DNA of 64,000 bases from Neisseria sp. (GCA_030538415.1 JAUNTY010000001.1:53623-117622), one strand, 5' to 3'. Positions 1-9,454 are shown, counted from the stretch's first letter. Notes: generated by a model not told the origin, from the letters alone. Made by a program: numbers and translations.

Positions 1-190
1 CAACCATGCAATTATTAGCGTTGATAGTTATGGTTAAACTTCCTAGCAATATGGGAGGTGAGTATATTTTAACTCTATTATTTTGGCCATTAATATTGAT
101 ACGAAGCCGCTGTTCTGCTTTGTAATCGAAATTGCAGTCTACATAATTGCCACGGCTGTCAATAGGCTGCATATCTGATTCTTCACTCAT
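1..190 (-). CDS. Probable capsule-locus acyltransferase, N-terminal part only
   Basis: The gene starts at the ATG ending at 190 and runs off the window, so only 63 residues are visible. They contain NGQNNRVKIYSPP followed by LGSLTITINANN, an asparagine/isoleucine-rich pattern like the left-handed beta-helix turns at the start of capsule O-acetyltransferases. That assignment is an inference from a short stretch and could be wrong. The start lies directly against the stop codon of the upstream glycosyltransferase gene at 191, so it is very probably co-transcribed as part of the AT-rich capsule synthesis operon. Confidence 0.5.
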   Translation of the reverse strand, partial: MSEESDMQPIDSRGNYVDCNFDYKAEQRLRININGQNNRVKIYSPPILLGSLTITINANNCMV

Positions 191-1801
191 TTATTCGCGT
201 CCCTTAAAAAAGTTACGAATTTGATTGGATCGTTTACTCAACATATCTGAAAAAAATAAACGGGGGTTGTTTTTTAATTTTTTCCATTTTCGTTGTGCGG
301 CGGTTTCCGGTTTGGGTTGCTCATGAGGTAATGTTGTAATTATTTCAGGTGGTGTAACAACTGTAATTGATGATGCAGTTTTTGGAGTTACGGACTCTGC
401 TTTTTTAGCTGTTGGGCGAGGCTGTTTGGCTTTTTTCGTACTGAGAGGAACAACTAAAAATTCTTGTTCAAAATTACGTTTGAAGTTTGCCTCGAAACCT
501 ACGGGCATCTTGCTCCGCTGATGAGGAGAAATACCTTGAAAAATATTAAAATCTTCATAGATTTTTTCAATGGTTTTTGAATATTCCTGATGGAAATATT
601 TCAAATGCAGTTGTTCTTCGTACAAGTTGCTATTTTGATTTGACATTTCCTGCTTCTGTTTTGTTGTCATATTCAAAAATTCGCGAACAACCCGTTCAAA
701 ATCATCAGCGTTTTCCGGTTCTGCCAATAATGCTCCATTGGTTTTTCCTGACAGCCACTTGTAACCACCTACATGGCAGCCTAATAAAGGTGTGCCCAGA
801 GCTAAAATCTCAATCATGCTCAAATCAAACAGGCTGCCTTTATTCGGGCACAGACAGGCATCGGCCATATTAATATAATTGCCAGGCTCGGTAGTAAATG
901 GAATTTGAATCCATTGCGGCGTGTTGAAACTTGGCTCGCGAACACTTTCTCCAACCACAACAAAATACACGTTAGGATTTGTTGGAATGATTCTTTTAGC
1001 TGTCTCGATTAAAATATCGTAACCACGAATATTGACAAAACGCCCCAAATACAACAAAACTGTTGCATCTTTCGGAATGTTTAGACTTTGGCGCATTATG
1101 TCATTATCAATGTTGTATGATTTTTTTTGCCCTGATGTAGTACAGAAATAGATTTTTTTGTCTTTGATAATTTCTTTAAATTCTGGCCAGCTTCTAAAGT
1201 ATCCCTCCATGCTATATTCACTAGGAAACATTAAGGCATCAGATAGCTTAAAAGCCCAATAGTCACGTTGTTGGTAGAAATATTGGAGAGTTGCTTTATC
1301 CGCATCACTCCAAGCACGCCCTCTGGAAATTAATTCCATATCTTCAAATTCAGGCTTATGTGGATTATGTGTGGTTAAAATCTTAACAACCTTATCTTCA
1401 ATACCTTCTCGACGCAATGTATTAAATACTGGTAAAAAATTATATGCGCCATGCATATGGATTGAACGAATATTTCGGAAGTCGATTTTCCCATACTCGC
1501 TTAGCGGCAAAACCTCTCTAAACCAACGCTTTCTTTCGTTGATTAAGACCTGCATGCCCTCTTTATTTTCAAATTCATTAATATATTGGAAATCCTCCCA
1601 AATTAATTTTTCTAAAGCACGGTTGTATATCCGCTCTCCTTCATTGACATTAGGGAATAAGAAACAATTTTGAATATTACTGTTCGGGGTAACAAACTGA
1701 CCATAACGTTCAAAGCTGGCATACAGCGTTGAAAGATACCCTACCGAACCACCTTTATTTAAGTTAAAACCTTCATGGCAGTGGATATAATGTTTTAACA
1801 T
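191..1801 (-). CDS. GT4-type glycosyltransferase of the capsule synthesis locus
   Basis: A 536-residue protein. The middle holds a GT-B fold nucleotide-sugar site: LLYLGRFVNIRGYDIL, then VYFVVVGES, then DLSMIEILALGTPLLG, which matches the conserved acidic C-terminal motif of family 4. The N-terminus (HCHEGFNLNKGG) fits the acceptor-side glycine loop. After about residue 440 there is a tail rich in lysine, proline and threonine that is not part of the catalytic fold. A longer reading frame exists, but I chose the ATG at 1801 because it overlaps the stop of the preceding gene by 7 bases, a typical coupled start. Its likely role is building the capsule repeat unit. Donor and acceptor sugars cannot be told. 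Confidence 0.8.
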   Translation of the reverse strand: MLKHYIHCHEGFNLNKGGSVGYLSTLYASFERYGQFVTPNSNIQNCFLFPNVNEGERIYNRALEKLIWEDFQYINEFENKEGMQVLINERKRWFREVLPLSEYGKIDFRNIRSIHMHGAYNFLPVFNTLRREGIEDKVVKILTTHNPHKPEFEDMELISRGRAWSDADKATLQYFYQQRDYWAFKLSDALMFPSEYSMEGYFRSWPEFKEIIKDKKIYFCTTSGQKKSYNIDNDIMRQSLNIPKDATVLLYLGRFVNIRGYDILIETAKRIIPTNPNVYFVVVGESVREPSFNTPQWIQIPFTTEPGNYINMADACLCPNKGSLFDLSMIEILALGTPLLGCHVGGYKWLSGKTNGALLAEPENADDFERVVREFLNMTTKQKQEMSNQNSNLYEEQLHLKYFHQEYSKTIEKIYEDFNIFQGISPHQRSKMPVGFEANFKRNFEQEFLVVPLSTKKAKQPRPTAKKAESVTPKTASSITVVTPPEIITTLPHEQPKPETAAQRKWKKLKNNPRLFFSDMLSKRSNQIRNFFKGRE

Positions 1802-3783
1802 TGCTCGATGCCCCCTTCTTGAATGAGTGAATTTAAAATTAATGCTTCTTTTGACCATTTGTGGAATGAAAGTTGTTTTCCTGCACTCGGGTCACCACTG
1901 AAGTAATGTTTAATACCATCTAATTGGTCGGTTAGAGAGAAGCCGAAAATGGAAATAGAATCGACCAAATCCCTATTTTCTGCCAACCAAAGAACTACAA
2001 GCAAACCTAGAGAGAAAATTCTCATATCGTACTTCCTCATGAAGTACTCAGTATCAAACATTGTAATTTTAGTGCCTGCTTGTGCCAAATTAGTCAGATA
2101 GTCTAATCGAAATTTTGGAATAAAACTGTTTGCTCGAGGCAGTAATAAGAAATCAATGCAGCCAGCTTCTTCTTTTAATTTTAAAGATTCCAAAGTAGGT
2201 GTACAGGCTTTTACAGATACTTTCTCACCATAATCAATTTTAGTATCTTGATTGGTTTCAAAATTATTAAAACGAATAACAATATCGTAGGAATCGATTA
2301 ATGCTCCTTTTCGCTTGTTTAATTCACAAGGGCTGTTTCCAACTACTGCTATTTTTTTACCTTTAATATATTTTTTGAAATCAGCCAAGTTTTTATTTGA
2401 TTCATCATAAAACTTATATGCTACTTGCAATAAAGAAACATTTTCCAGTTCAGGGAATTGGGAAATATGGAAATCCTCAGCCAACAAGCGTGCAAATTGA
2501 GCATCATCGCAATATACGGACAAATCAGGAATACTGTCAAACGTCCGGGCAGCAGTCATTAATTTTACAGTTTGAGCATTATTGATGCGGAATAATGAAG
2601 AAAATTCTTCTTTTTCCAGTAAGGTTTTAACAAAGCTTTTAATGATATTACTTCTTTGAAACCCAGGCGTATTGAGTAAGGGATAAACCTCATTAAATAT
2701 ATTGATTGTCGGGGCATTTTCCTCCAGCATCCTTGCCAATTTATATCTAGCAAACCCCATAAATTGGAAATAACTGCCATCATTGAGTACTTTATGCAAA
2801 GGAGGTAGGTCTTGCAATGGTGTGACTGTAGGTGAAATTGGTAATAAATTTTCTTTTTGAAAACGTAAATTAGGCAATTGTTTTTGAATAAATTGGTATG
2901 TCCATTCTTCACATAAAAGTTTTTTGCCATCTGAAATCTGCTCAATCAATCGCAAGATACTGCTTTGAAGCTCATGATTACCACTTGATTTATGCCAATA
3001 AACTGACAAATGTTTTAAAAAGTAACCACGAATAGCAGGTTCTTTTGAAGGTTTGATATGTCGATCATTGAAAAAATTTTCTGTAATTTTCAAAATAGAA
3101 GCAAAACGGTTTTGATTGGTTACTGATTGCCCGGGAATATCACGGTTATAGTAATAACCGCCACCAGGCATTACAGCAACTTTCTCTGACATATTTAGAA
3201 CGGAAGCAATAAATGATACATCCTCATAGGCGCGAGCTTTGTTATCTAAGGAAATATAATTATCTTCAAGGAAAGACTTTTTGTATATTGCAAAGCAAAT
3301 ACCGACATTACCAAAGGCAAGACGGTGACAAATTTCATCTTTAGTTAATTGTAGAGAGCCTGTAAAACGCTTTGGTTGATAGATAGAAACCAGTCTTTTT
3401 CGGAAACCTTGACGACACTCGAAATATGAATTGTAAAAAACAACATCTGCACATAACCCTTCCGCAGTAGCCAACAAAGGAGCGTAATAGTCATTATCTA
3501 CATAATCATCAGGATCCAGGATGGCAACATATTCACCTGCCGCCACTGACAGACCTGCATTGACTGCTGTTCCATACCCTTGATTTTCTTGAAAAATTAC
3601 TTTTACCTGTTTGGGGTGTTTGTTCTGTAATTTTTTCAGTACCTTGAGTGTGTTATCTAAAGAACCATCGTCAACAGCAATCACTTCGACATTTGGGTAT
3701 TGCTGATTCAATACGGACAATGCAGCTCGTTCTACATAGGGAGCAACATTGTAACAGGGAAGAATGACTGAGATTTTTTTCAT
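1795..3783 (-). CDS. Two-domain glycosyltransferase: GT2 domain fused to a GT29-like (sialyltransferase-type) domain
   Basis: A 662-residue protein with two catalytic modules. Residues 1-230 are GT2: VILPCYNVAPYVE, VDDGS at 37-41 and the metal-binding LDPDD at 89-93. Residues about 475-655 resemble family GT29. KIAVVGNSPCELNKRKG with LIDSYDIVIRFNNFE (477-509) looks like the L-motif. A second block ends in SIFGFSL (611-617) in the place of the S-motif. KHYF at 625-628 and His641 match the C-terminal histidine region. The central 240 residues are unassigned. A two-enzyme polymerase or bifunctional transferase for capsule synthesis is the likely role. Sialic-acid specificity is not proven and no sialic acid synthesis gene is visible in the window. 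Confidence 0.78.
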   Translation of the reverse strand: MKKISVILPCYNVAPYVERAALSVLNQQYPNVEVIAVDDGSLDNTLKVLKKLQNKHPKQVKVIFQENQGYGTAVNAGLSVAAGEYVAILDPDDYVDNDYYAPLLATAEGLCADVVFYNSYFECRQGFRKRLVSIYQPKRFTGSLQLTKDEICHRLAFGNVGICFAIYKKSFLEDNYISLDNKARAYEDVSFIASVLNMSEKVAVMPGGGYYYNRDIPGQSVTNQNRFASILKITENFFNDRHIKPSKEPAIRGYFLKHLSVYWHKSSGNHELQSSILRLIEQISDGKKLLCEEWTYQFIQKQLPNLRFQKENLLPISPTVTPLQDLPPLHKVLNDGSYFQFMGFARYKLARMLEENAPTINIFNEVYPLLNTPGFQRSNIIKSFVKTLLEKEEFSSLFRINNAQTVKLMTAARTFDSIPDLSVYCDDAQFARLLAEDFHISQFPELENVSLLQVAYKFYDESNKNLADFKKYIKGKKIAVVGNSPCELNKRKGALIDSYDIVIRFNNFETNQDTKIDYGEKVSVKACTPTLESLKLKEEAGCIDFLLLPRANSFIPKFRLDYLTNLAQAGTKITMFDTEYFMRKYDMRIFSLGLLVVLWLAENRDLVDSISIFGFSLTDQLDGIKHYFSGDPSAGKQLSFHKWSKEALILNSLIQEGGIEQC

Positions 3784-3811
3784 AATTAATTCCGTAGCTA
3801 TTTTTCTTGGC

Positions 3812-5107
3812 TTAATTTAAGTTATCGCTATTTAATTTATCAGCGACAATTAATGCATCAATCATGGAGTCTTCAATAGAACAGTATTTCCAATCACCAT
3901 AACGACCGATACTGTAAATGCCATAAGCTTCCAAATCAGCTTTAATAGTTATTTTTAGATTTTCTAATTTTGAATCAACATGAACGTATGCAGGATCCAT
4001 AATGATTGTTGAGTGTGAAACTAACTCATTATCCTCACCTATAACTTCAAGTTTTTTAAGATTTTCTAAAGTAAGATGGAGCTGCTCTTTAATATCAGTG
4101 GTTTCGTTGGCAGAAAGGCCAATCTCAACATACATACTGAGTTTATCGCTATCAAGAATATTGTCGTAAAAGCCAATTCGGTAGAAGTTGACTGATTTAT
4201 CGGGAATGTAAGCCCAGTGAATATCCTTAATCCAAGATTTTTTTGAAAATCCTAAATTGAATACCAATACTTTATTCCATGAAAGATTGTTAGCAACCTC
4301 TGTATAATCAGTTTTATTTTTAAATAAAGTTAAAAATTTATTTAACGGAGATGAGTTAATTAAAAATTCATAAGAGATTTCTCTACCTAAATTAGTCGTT
4401 GCTATTTTTGATGTGCAATCAATTGAAATAACAAATTCATTTAACAGAATCTTATTTTTATCAATATTTTGAGCTAAGGCATCCACAAAAATTTTAGCCC
4501 CATTTTTTGGGTACATAAATTGGGAATTATAGCTTCCTTCGTAACCGCCTTTAAAATTCTTAATAACTTGTTCTAAATCCGCATAAGGGAAAAAACGTCC
4601 CATAGCATCCTTGTCCAGGCTGTTTAAATCACAAGCATATAATTTTTCGTTGTAAGGTCTCAAAAATTTTTCTGTAATTGAAATGCCAAATTTCCCATAA
4701 AGCATATCAAGAAAAGAGTTAAACTCCGATTCAGATTCTTGCTTTTTACGGAAATATAAATCATAAAGGCAGTCAATAAATTCTTCCTTTTTCAGTTGAT
4801 GGATATTTGCCTGAAAAGGAAAGTCGACAATGATGTCCTTGTAAAAAATCTTTGTACATTTATCTTTATAAATTAGCTCATCGGGATTAATACGATTTTT
4901 AAAGATATTTTTAACACGCTCAGTTGCGAAATGAAAAAAATGTCCTGCATAATCCCAAATATAACCATTTTTATAGATGGTTCTGCAATATCCACCCAAT
5001 TCTGATTCTTTTTCAATAATCAGATAATCTCCACTATTAATAAAATTGGCAAATGTTAAACCTGACACACCGCCGCCAACAATAAGATATTTACAAGAAG
5101 TTTTCAT
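3812..5107 (-). CDS. FAD-dependent oxidoreductase, UDP-galactopyranose-mutase/protoporphyrinogen-oxidase-like
   Basis: A 431-residue protein starting with a dinucleotide-binding fold, YLIVGGGVSGL, then IIEKESELGGYCRT and WDYAGHFFHF. This combination is shared by UDP-galactopyranose mutases and related amine-oxidase-fold enzymes of polysaccharide loci. The C-terminus (YGIYSIGRYGDWKYCSIED) has the second FAD contact typical of the fold. The start has a good ribosome site, GAGGT, 4 bases before the ATG. It is first in the minus-strand capsule synthesis operon, divergent from ctrA. It may make or alter a capsule sugar precursor, but the substrate is unknown. Base composition is AT-rich like the two following genes and unlike the housekeeping part of the window. 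Confidence 0.72.
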   Translation of the reverse strand: MKTSCKYLIVGGGVSGLTFANFINSGDYLIIEKESELGGYCRTIYKNGYIWDYAGHFFHFATERVKNIFKNRINPDELIYKDKCTKIFYKDIIVDFPFQANIHQLKKEEFIDCLYDLYFRKKQESESEFNSFLDMLYGKFGISITEKFLRPYNEKLYACDLNSLDKDAMGRFFPYADLEQVIKNFKGGYEGSYNSQFMYPKNGAKIFVDALAQNIDKNKILLNEFVISIDCTSKIATTNLGREISYEFLINSSPLNKFLTLFKNKTDYTEVANNLSWNKVLVFNLGFSKKSWIKDIHWAYIPDKSVNFYRIGFYDNILDSDKLSMYVEIGLSANETTDIKEQLHLTLENLKKLEVIGEDNELVSHSTIIMDPAYVHVDSKLENLKITIKADLEAYGIYSIGRYGDWKYCSIEDSMIDALIVADKLNSDNLN

Positions 5108-5204
5108 GTTTACCTCAGTTATAATTAATAAGTTTTGTTGCTACATAAATCCTGCAAAACAACTTGCCTAAATTTTCTGTTTTGGGTCGTGCCTTTAAGG
5201 CTTG

Positions 5205-5232
5205 TTGGCTGTTTTATAGTTTATGGTATAAT
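5205..5232 (+). promoter_or_regulatory. Candidate sigma-70 promoter for ctrABCD
   Basis: TTGGCT at 5205-5210 and a perfect TATAAT at 5227-5232 are separated by 16 bases. It lies about 85 bases before the ctrA start, in the divergent gap between capsule synthesis and export genes. Confidence 0.6.
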
Positions 5233-5246
5233 TTTTTTAGTTATAC

Positions 5247-5272
5247 TTTACGGGAGAGTACGTGCCCGTAAA
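5247..5272 (+). promoter_or_regulatory. Hairpin in the 5' leader of ctrA
   Basis: TTTACGGG (5247-5254) pairs with CCCGTAAA (5265-5272) around a 10-base loop. It sits about 15 bases after the TATAAT box and 44 bases before the ctrA GTG, so it should be in the leader RNA. No run of U follows, so it is not an obvious terminator. A role in RNA stability or temperature-dependent translation is possible but unproven. Confidence 0.5.
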
Positions 5273-5315
5273 TTTTGCATTATAACCTAATTTAAATAAG
5301 TACAGAGGCGTTATT

Positions 5316-6494
5316 GTGTCGACCGTTGCTAATTGTAGGGACTTTGGTATTTTATTGCTGGCTCTTGTCGGATTGTCGGCTTGCGGCAGCATCCCGACAT
5401 CGGGGCCGAGTGGTAAAAAAGTTGTAGCCTTGTCGCAACAGCAGGCATCAACATCTGTGCCGGATGTGCAGCTGATCGAAGTCGATGAGGGCGTGGCACA
5501 ATCGCTATATCGTCAGAAAAATGATCAATCGTTTGCCCAGTTGGGTGAAGGTTATGCTTCAGTCGGTATGGTTAATGTGGGCGATGTGTTGGATATCACC
5601 ATTTGGGAGGCGGCGCCGGCGGTGTTGTTTGGCGGATCGCTGGGGTCGCTCGGCTCGGGCAGTGCGCAATTGACCAAGCTGCCGGAGCAGATGGTGTCGG
5701 CCAAGGGCATGATTTCGGTGCCGTTTGTCGGCGATGTTGCGGTGGCGGGTAAAACGCCGGCGCAGATTCAAGATATGATTAAAGGCCGTCTGAAACGGAT
5801 GGCCAATCAACCGCAGGTGATGGTGCGTTTGGCGCAGAATAATGCGGCGAATGTGTCGGTGGTTCGTGCGGGCAACAGTGTGCGGATGCCACTGACGGCG
5901 GCGGGTGAGCGGGTGTTGGATGCGGTGGCGGCGGTTGGCGGTTCAACGGCGAATGTGCAGGATACCAATGTGCAACTGACGCGCGGCAATCAGGTGAAAA
6001 CGGTGGCGCTGGAGGATTTGGTGGCCAATCCGCGCCAGAATATTTTGTTGCGCAAAGGCGACATTGTTACGATGATTACCAACCCGAACAGTTTTACCGC
6101 GATGGGTGCGGTGGGGCGCAGCCAGCAGATCGGTTTTTCTGTGAAGGGTTTGTCGCTGGCTGAGGCGGTCGGCCGTATGGGCGGTTTGCAAGACCGCCGC
6201 TCGGATGCGCGCGGGGTGTTTGTGTTTCGCTATACGGCATTGGCTGAGTTGCCGAGCGAGCAGCAATCGGCTTGGCTGGCGAAAGGTTATGGCAGCGAAT
6301 CGGAAATTCCGGTGGTGTATCGTTTGAATATGACCGATGCCAATTCGCTTTTCTGGATGCAGCGCTTCCCGGTGAAGAACAAAGATGTGCTTTATGTGTC
6401 TAATGCGCCGTTGGCTGAAGTACAGAAATTCTTGCAGTTTGTATTCTCGCCCGTGGTTAGCGGTGTAAACAGCATTGATAATATTGCCAATTAA
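5316..6494 (+). CDS. ctrA: Capsule polysaccharide export outer-membrane lipoprotein CtrA
   Basis: A 392-residue Wza/KpsD-family polysaccharide export protein, which forms the outer-membrane part of the capsule export channel. It begins with a lipoprotein signal ending in LSAC (Cys23). It then has the polysaccharide export domain (VGMVNVGDVLDITIWEA through KGMISVPFVGDVAVAGKTPAQIQDMI) and a ligand-binding beta-grasp-like repeat (VKGLSLAEAVGRMGGL). The start is a GTG at 5316 with AGAGG 7 bases upstream. It is the first gene of ctrABCD and diverges from the synthesis genes, as in meningococcal capsule loci. An inverted uptake-sequence hairpin separates it from ctrB. Confidence 0.95.
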   Translation: MSTVANCRDFGILLLALVGLSACGSIPTSGPSGKKVVALSQQQASTSVPDVQLIEVDEGVAQSLYRQKNDQSFAQLGEGYASVGMVNVGDVLDITIWEAAPAVLFGGSLGSLGSGSAQLTKLPEQMVSAKGMISVPFVGDVAVAGKTPAQIQDMIKGRLKRMANQPQVMVRLAQNNAANVSVVRAGNSVRMPLTAAGERVLDAVAAVGGSTANVQDTNVQLTRGNQVKTVALEDLVANPRQNILLRKGDIVTMITNPNSFTAMGAVGRSQQIGFSVKGLSLAEAVGRMGGLQDRRSDARGVFVFRYTALAELPSEQQSAWLAKGYGSESEIPVVYRLNMTDANSLFWMQRFPVKNKDVLYVSNAPLAEVQKFLQFVFSPVVSGVNSIDNIAN

Positions 6495-6499
6495 TGAGT

Positions 6500-6535
6500 A
6501 GGCCGTCTGAAAGCCAATGAGCTTTCAGACGGCCT
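6500..6535 (+). terminator. Inverted uptake-sequence hairpin between ctrA and ctrB
   Basis: Two opposed copies of the uptake sequence, extended to 15-bp arms (6500-6514 and 6521-6535), enclose a 6-base loop. No long U-run follows, so it may only attenuate read-through into ctrB. Confidence 0.65.
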
Positions 6536-6559
6536 GTGGGTTTTTAAAATATCGAATGG

Positions 6560-7768
6560 ATGCAGAAAATGCCCGAGCAAAAACCGGTAGCGGCCTCAGC
6601 CGCGCAGCAGGCTGAGGCCGCAGCGAAACAAGCCGAAGCAGCGAAACAAGCCGAAGTGCGAAATAAACTGAAAGGCTGGATGTCGAAAGCCAGCCCGCTT
6701 TTCTGGGTGACCGTTATCATTCCGACGGTGGTTTCTGTGTTGTATTTCGGCCTGATTGCGTCAGACCAATATATATCCGAATCCAGTTTTGTGGTGCGCT
6801 CATCCAAAAGTCAGACTGCATTAAGCGATATAGGTGCAATTTTGCAGGGTGCCGGATTTTCACGGGCTCAGGATGATACTTATGCTGTGCGTGAATATAT
6901 GCAGTCACGTACGGCTTTGGAGGAGTTGGAAAAAACGTTGTCTGTACGGAATTTATACGAGGAAAAAGGAGATATTTTCAGTCGTTTTAATGGCTTCGGC
7001 TTGCTTGATTCGAATGAAGCTTTTTACCAATATTATGTGAAAAAGGTGGCGATTAATTTTGACTCAATATCCGGCATTACTACTCTGGGTGTCGCTTCTT
7101 TTGAAGCAGGGGAATCTGCCAAGATTAATGCCGAGCTACTGAAGCAAGCGGAGATGCTGATTAACAAGCTTAATGCGCGTGCGCGTGTGGATACCATCCG
7201 TTATGCTGAAGATGCAGTAAAAGTGGCGGAAGAGCGGGTTCAGGAAGCGGCAGCCAATATGGTGGCCTACCGCACTGAGCACGGTATTTTTGATTTAAAA
7301 GCTCAATCCGAGGTACAGATGGGCTTGGTATCGAAATTGCAAGACGAATTGATTGTGATACAAACTCAGTTGGATCAGGTGCGCGCGGTGACACCGGATA
7401 ACCCGCAAATTCCGGGTTTGCGTGCGCGCGAGCAAAGTTTACGTAAGGAAATCGCTCAACAGATGCGTATGATTTCGGGGGGAGGCAGTAATTCACTCAC
7501 CAGCCAGGCCGCGGACTATCAACGTTTGTATTTAGAAAACGAGTTGGCCGAGAAACAAATGATGGTAGCAGTCACGTCGCTGGAAAACGCCAAAGCCGAA
7601 GCTGATCGTCAACAGCTCTATTTAGAAGTGGTGTCGCAGCCGAGCGTACCAGATATGGCGCAGCTGCCCAAACGGTTTTACGATATTGTTGCTACTTTGA
7701 TTATCGGGTTGATGGTATATGGCATTATGAGTCTGTTGACGGCCAGTATTCGCGAGCATAAAAACTGA
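6560..7768 (+). CDS. ctrB: Capsule export inner-membrane protein CtrB (KpsE-like polysaccharide co-polymerase)
   Basis: A 402-residue KpsE/CtrB-family protein anchored in the inner membrane and spanning the periplasm. An alanine-rich N-terminus with AAKQAEAAKQAE repeats is followed by a first membrane segment (FWVTVIIPTVVSVLYFGLIA, about residues 48-67). A long coiled-coil periplasmic region and a second membrane segment near the C-terminus (VATLIIGLMVYGIMSLL) follow. The start at 6560 has no strong ribosome site and an ATG at 6569 is equally possible. The stop codon overlaps the ctrC start (TGATG), so the two are translationally coupled. It links the CtrCD ABC transporter to CtrA. Confidence 0.93.
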   Translation: MQKMPEQKPVAASAAQQAEAAAKQAEAAKQAEVRNKLKGWMSKASPLFWVTVIIPTVVSVLYFGLIASDQYISESSFVVRSSKSQTALSDIGAILQGAGFSRAQDDTYAVREYMQSRTALEELEKTLSVRNLYEEKGDIFSRFNGFGLLDSNEAFYQYYVKKVAINFDSISGITTLGVASFEAGESAKINAELLKQAEMLINKLNARARVDTIRYAEDAVKVAEERVQEAAANMVAYRTEHGIFDLKAQSEVQMGLVSKLQDELIVIQTQLDQVRAVTPDNPQIPGLRAREQSLRKEIAQQMRMISGGGSNSLTSQAADYQRLYLENELAEKQMMVAVTSLENAKAEADRQQLYLEVVSQPSVPDMAQLPKRFYDIVATLIIGLMVYGIMSLLTASIREHKN

Positions 7769-8565
7769 TGAAAGTGTTGCATCAAACTTCATTTTGGGAA
7801 TCACTAGCTATTCAGCGACGGGTGATTGGCGCATTGTTGATACGCGAAATTATTACCCGTTACGGACGTAATAATATTGGCTTTTTGTGGTTGTTTGTTG
7901 AGCCATTATTAATGACGCTATTGATTGTTGGTTTATGGGGATATATTCGCGCGGATCAGGTATCATCATTGAACATGTTTGCTTTTGTGATGACGGGCTA
8001 TCCGATGATGATGATGTGGCGGAGTGCTTCGTCACGTGCCATTGGTGCGATTGAAGCTAATATCAGCTTGTTGTATCACCGCAATGTGCGGGTATTGGAT
8101 ACATTGTTGGCGCGGATGTTACTCGAAATTGCCGGTGCTACGATTGCTCAAGTTGTTATTGTGAGTTTTTTTGTGGCCATGTCATGGATTGCGCCGCCAT
8201 ATGATGTGTTTTACATGCTTATAGCTTGGATGCTGATGGCGATGTTTGCAATTGGCTTGGGTTTGGTGATTTGCTCGGTGGCGCATAAATTTGAAGCATT
8301 TGGGAAAATATGGGGAACATTGAGCTTTTTGATGATGCCGCTTTCCGGTGTGTTTTTCTTTGTGCATGTGCTACCTGCCCAAATTCAAAAATATGTGTTG
8401 TGGATTCCGATGGTGCATGGCACGGAAATGTTCCGTGCAGGGTATTTTGGGTCGTCTGTCATTACTTATGAAAATCCGTGGTATCTGCTGTTGTGTAATC
8501 TGGTGCTACTGCTGTTGGGGTTGGCGATGGTGAGTCAATTCAGTAAGGGGATTGAGCCGCAATGA
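7768..8565 (+). CDS. ctrC: Capsule polysaccharide ABC transporter permease CtrC
   Basis: A 265-residue KpsM-type ABC-2 permease. Several hydrophobic helices are visible, including [21 protein letters not shown] and the pair around [20 protein letters not shown]. The ABC-2 signature region [17 protein letters not shown] is present near residue 190. It moves lipid-linked capsule across the inner membrane together with the ATPase CtrD. Start and stop overlap the neighbours by 1 base (ctrB) and 4 bases (ctrD), the compact arrangement of the meningococcal export operon. Confidence 0.95.
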   Translation: MKVLHQTSFWESLAIQRRVIGALLIREIITRYGRNNIGFLWLFVEPLLMTLLIVGLWGYIRADQVSSLNMFAFVMTGYPMMMMWRSASSRAIGAIEANISLLYHRNVRVLDTLLARMLLEIAGATIAQVVIVSFFVAMSWIAPPYDVFYMLIAWMLMAMFAIGLGLVICSVAHKFEAFGKIWGTLSFLMMPLSGVFFFVHVLPAQIQKYVLWIPMVHGTEMFRAGYFGSSVITYENPWYLLLCNLVLLLLGLAMVSQFSKGIEPQ

Positions 8566-9212
8566 TTTCTGTGGAACATGTATCTAAGCGTTACCAAACT
8601 CGGACGGGCTGGCGCACGGTATTGAAGGATATTAACTTTATGCTGAAAAAGGGCGAAAAAGTAGGCATATTGGGGCGCAATGGTGCAGGAAAATCGACCT
8701 TAATCCGATTGATTAGCGGTGTCGAATCTCCGACGGAGGGAGAAATTAAGCGTACCATGAGTATTTCTTGGCCACTTGCATTTGCAGGTGCATTCCAGGG
8801 AAGCCTTACCGGCATGGACAATCTGCGTTTTATCTGCCGCATCTATAATGTGGATATTGATTATGTGAAGGCGTTTACCGAGGAATTTTCCGAGCTGGGG
8901 CAGTATCTGTATGAGCCGGTAAAGCGTTATTCTTCGGGTATGAAAGCGCGGCTGGCATTTGCCTTGTCGCTGGCGGTGGAGTTTGACTGCTATTTGATTG
9001 ATGAGGTGATTGCGGTGGGCGACTCGCGCTTTGCGGCCAAGTGTAAGTATGAGCTGTTTGAAAAGCGCAAAGATCGTTCGATTATTCTGGTGTCACACAG
9101 CCACAGCGCGATGAAGCAATATTGCGACAATGCGATGGTGCTGGAGGCGGGGCATTTGTATAAATTTGATAATATGGATGAGGCTTATCAGTATTACAAC
9201 GCACTTTTGTAA
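8562..9212 (+). CDS. ctrD: Capsule polysaccharide ABC transporter ATPase CtrD
   Basis: A 216-residue KpsT-type ATPase. The Walker A motif GRNGAGKS is at residues 38-45, the signature YSSGMKARL is near 127-135, Walker B (CYLIDEV) follows, and the switch histidine is in LVSHSHS. It powers export of the capsule polymer through CtrC. It is the last gene of ctrABCD. A strong intrinsic terminator lies about 90 bases downstream. Confidence 0.95.
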   Translation: MISVEHVSKRYQTRTGWRTVLKDINFMLKKGEKVGILGRNGAGKSTLIRLISGVESPTEGEIKRTMSISWPLAFAGAFQGSLTGMDNLRFICRIYNVDIDYVKAFTEEFSELGQYLYEPVKRYSSGMKARLAFALSLAVEFDCYLIDEVIAVGDSRFAAKCKYELFEKRKDRSIILVSHSHSAMKQYCDNAMVLEAGHLYKFDNMDEAYQYYNALL

Positions 9213-9298
9213 TGCTTATTCATGCAAGTCGGCGTAATTTTCTGAATCAATTATGACAGGGCGGTATTTATTCCGCGATTTCACGTCATTTTGCATCG

Positions 9299-9344
9299 GG
9301 CTTTGTGGTCAATATCATCAATGATTGACCACAAAGCCTTTTTT
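9299..9344 (+). terminator. Intrinsic terminator of the ctrABCD operon
   Basis: A 15-bp perfect stem (9299-9313 with 9324-9338) encloses a 10-base loop and is followed by six T. It is about 90 bases after the ctrD stop. No uptake sequence is involved, unlike most terminators in this window. Confidence 0.85.
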
Positions 9345-9454
9345 GTTGGCGGTAAATATCGGGCAAAAATTTTGTGTGACGAATAGCTCTGTTAATGGTG
9401 GAGATGGGGTGGAAAACTTAATCTAAGTTACTACATATAAAAATATAGTATTGA

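Noticed and set aside
5108..5315. JUMPstart/ops element ahead of the capsule export operon
   Set aside because: No GGCGGTAG core is present in the divergent gap. Only an ordinary promoter and a stem-loop are visible.
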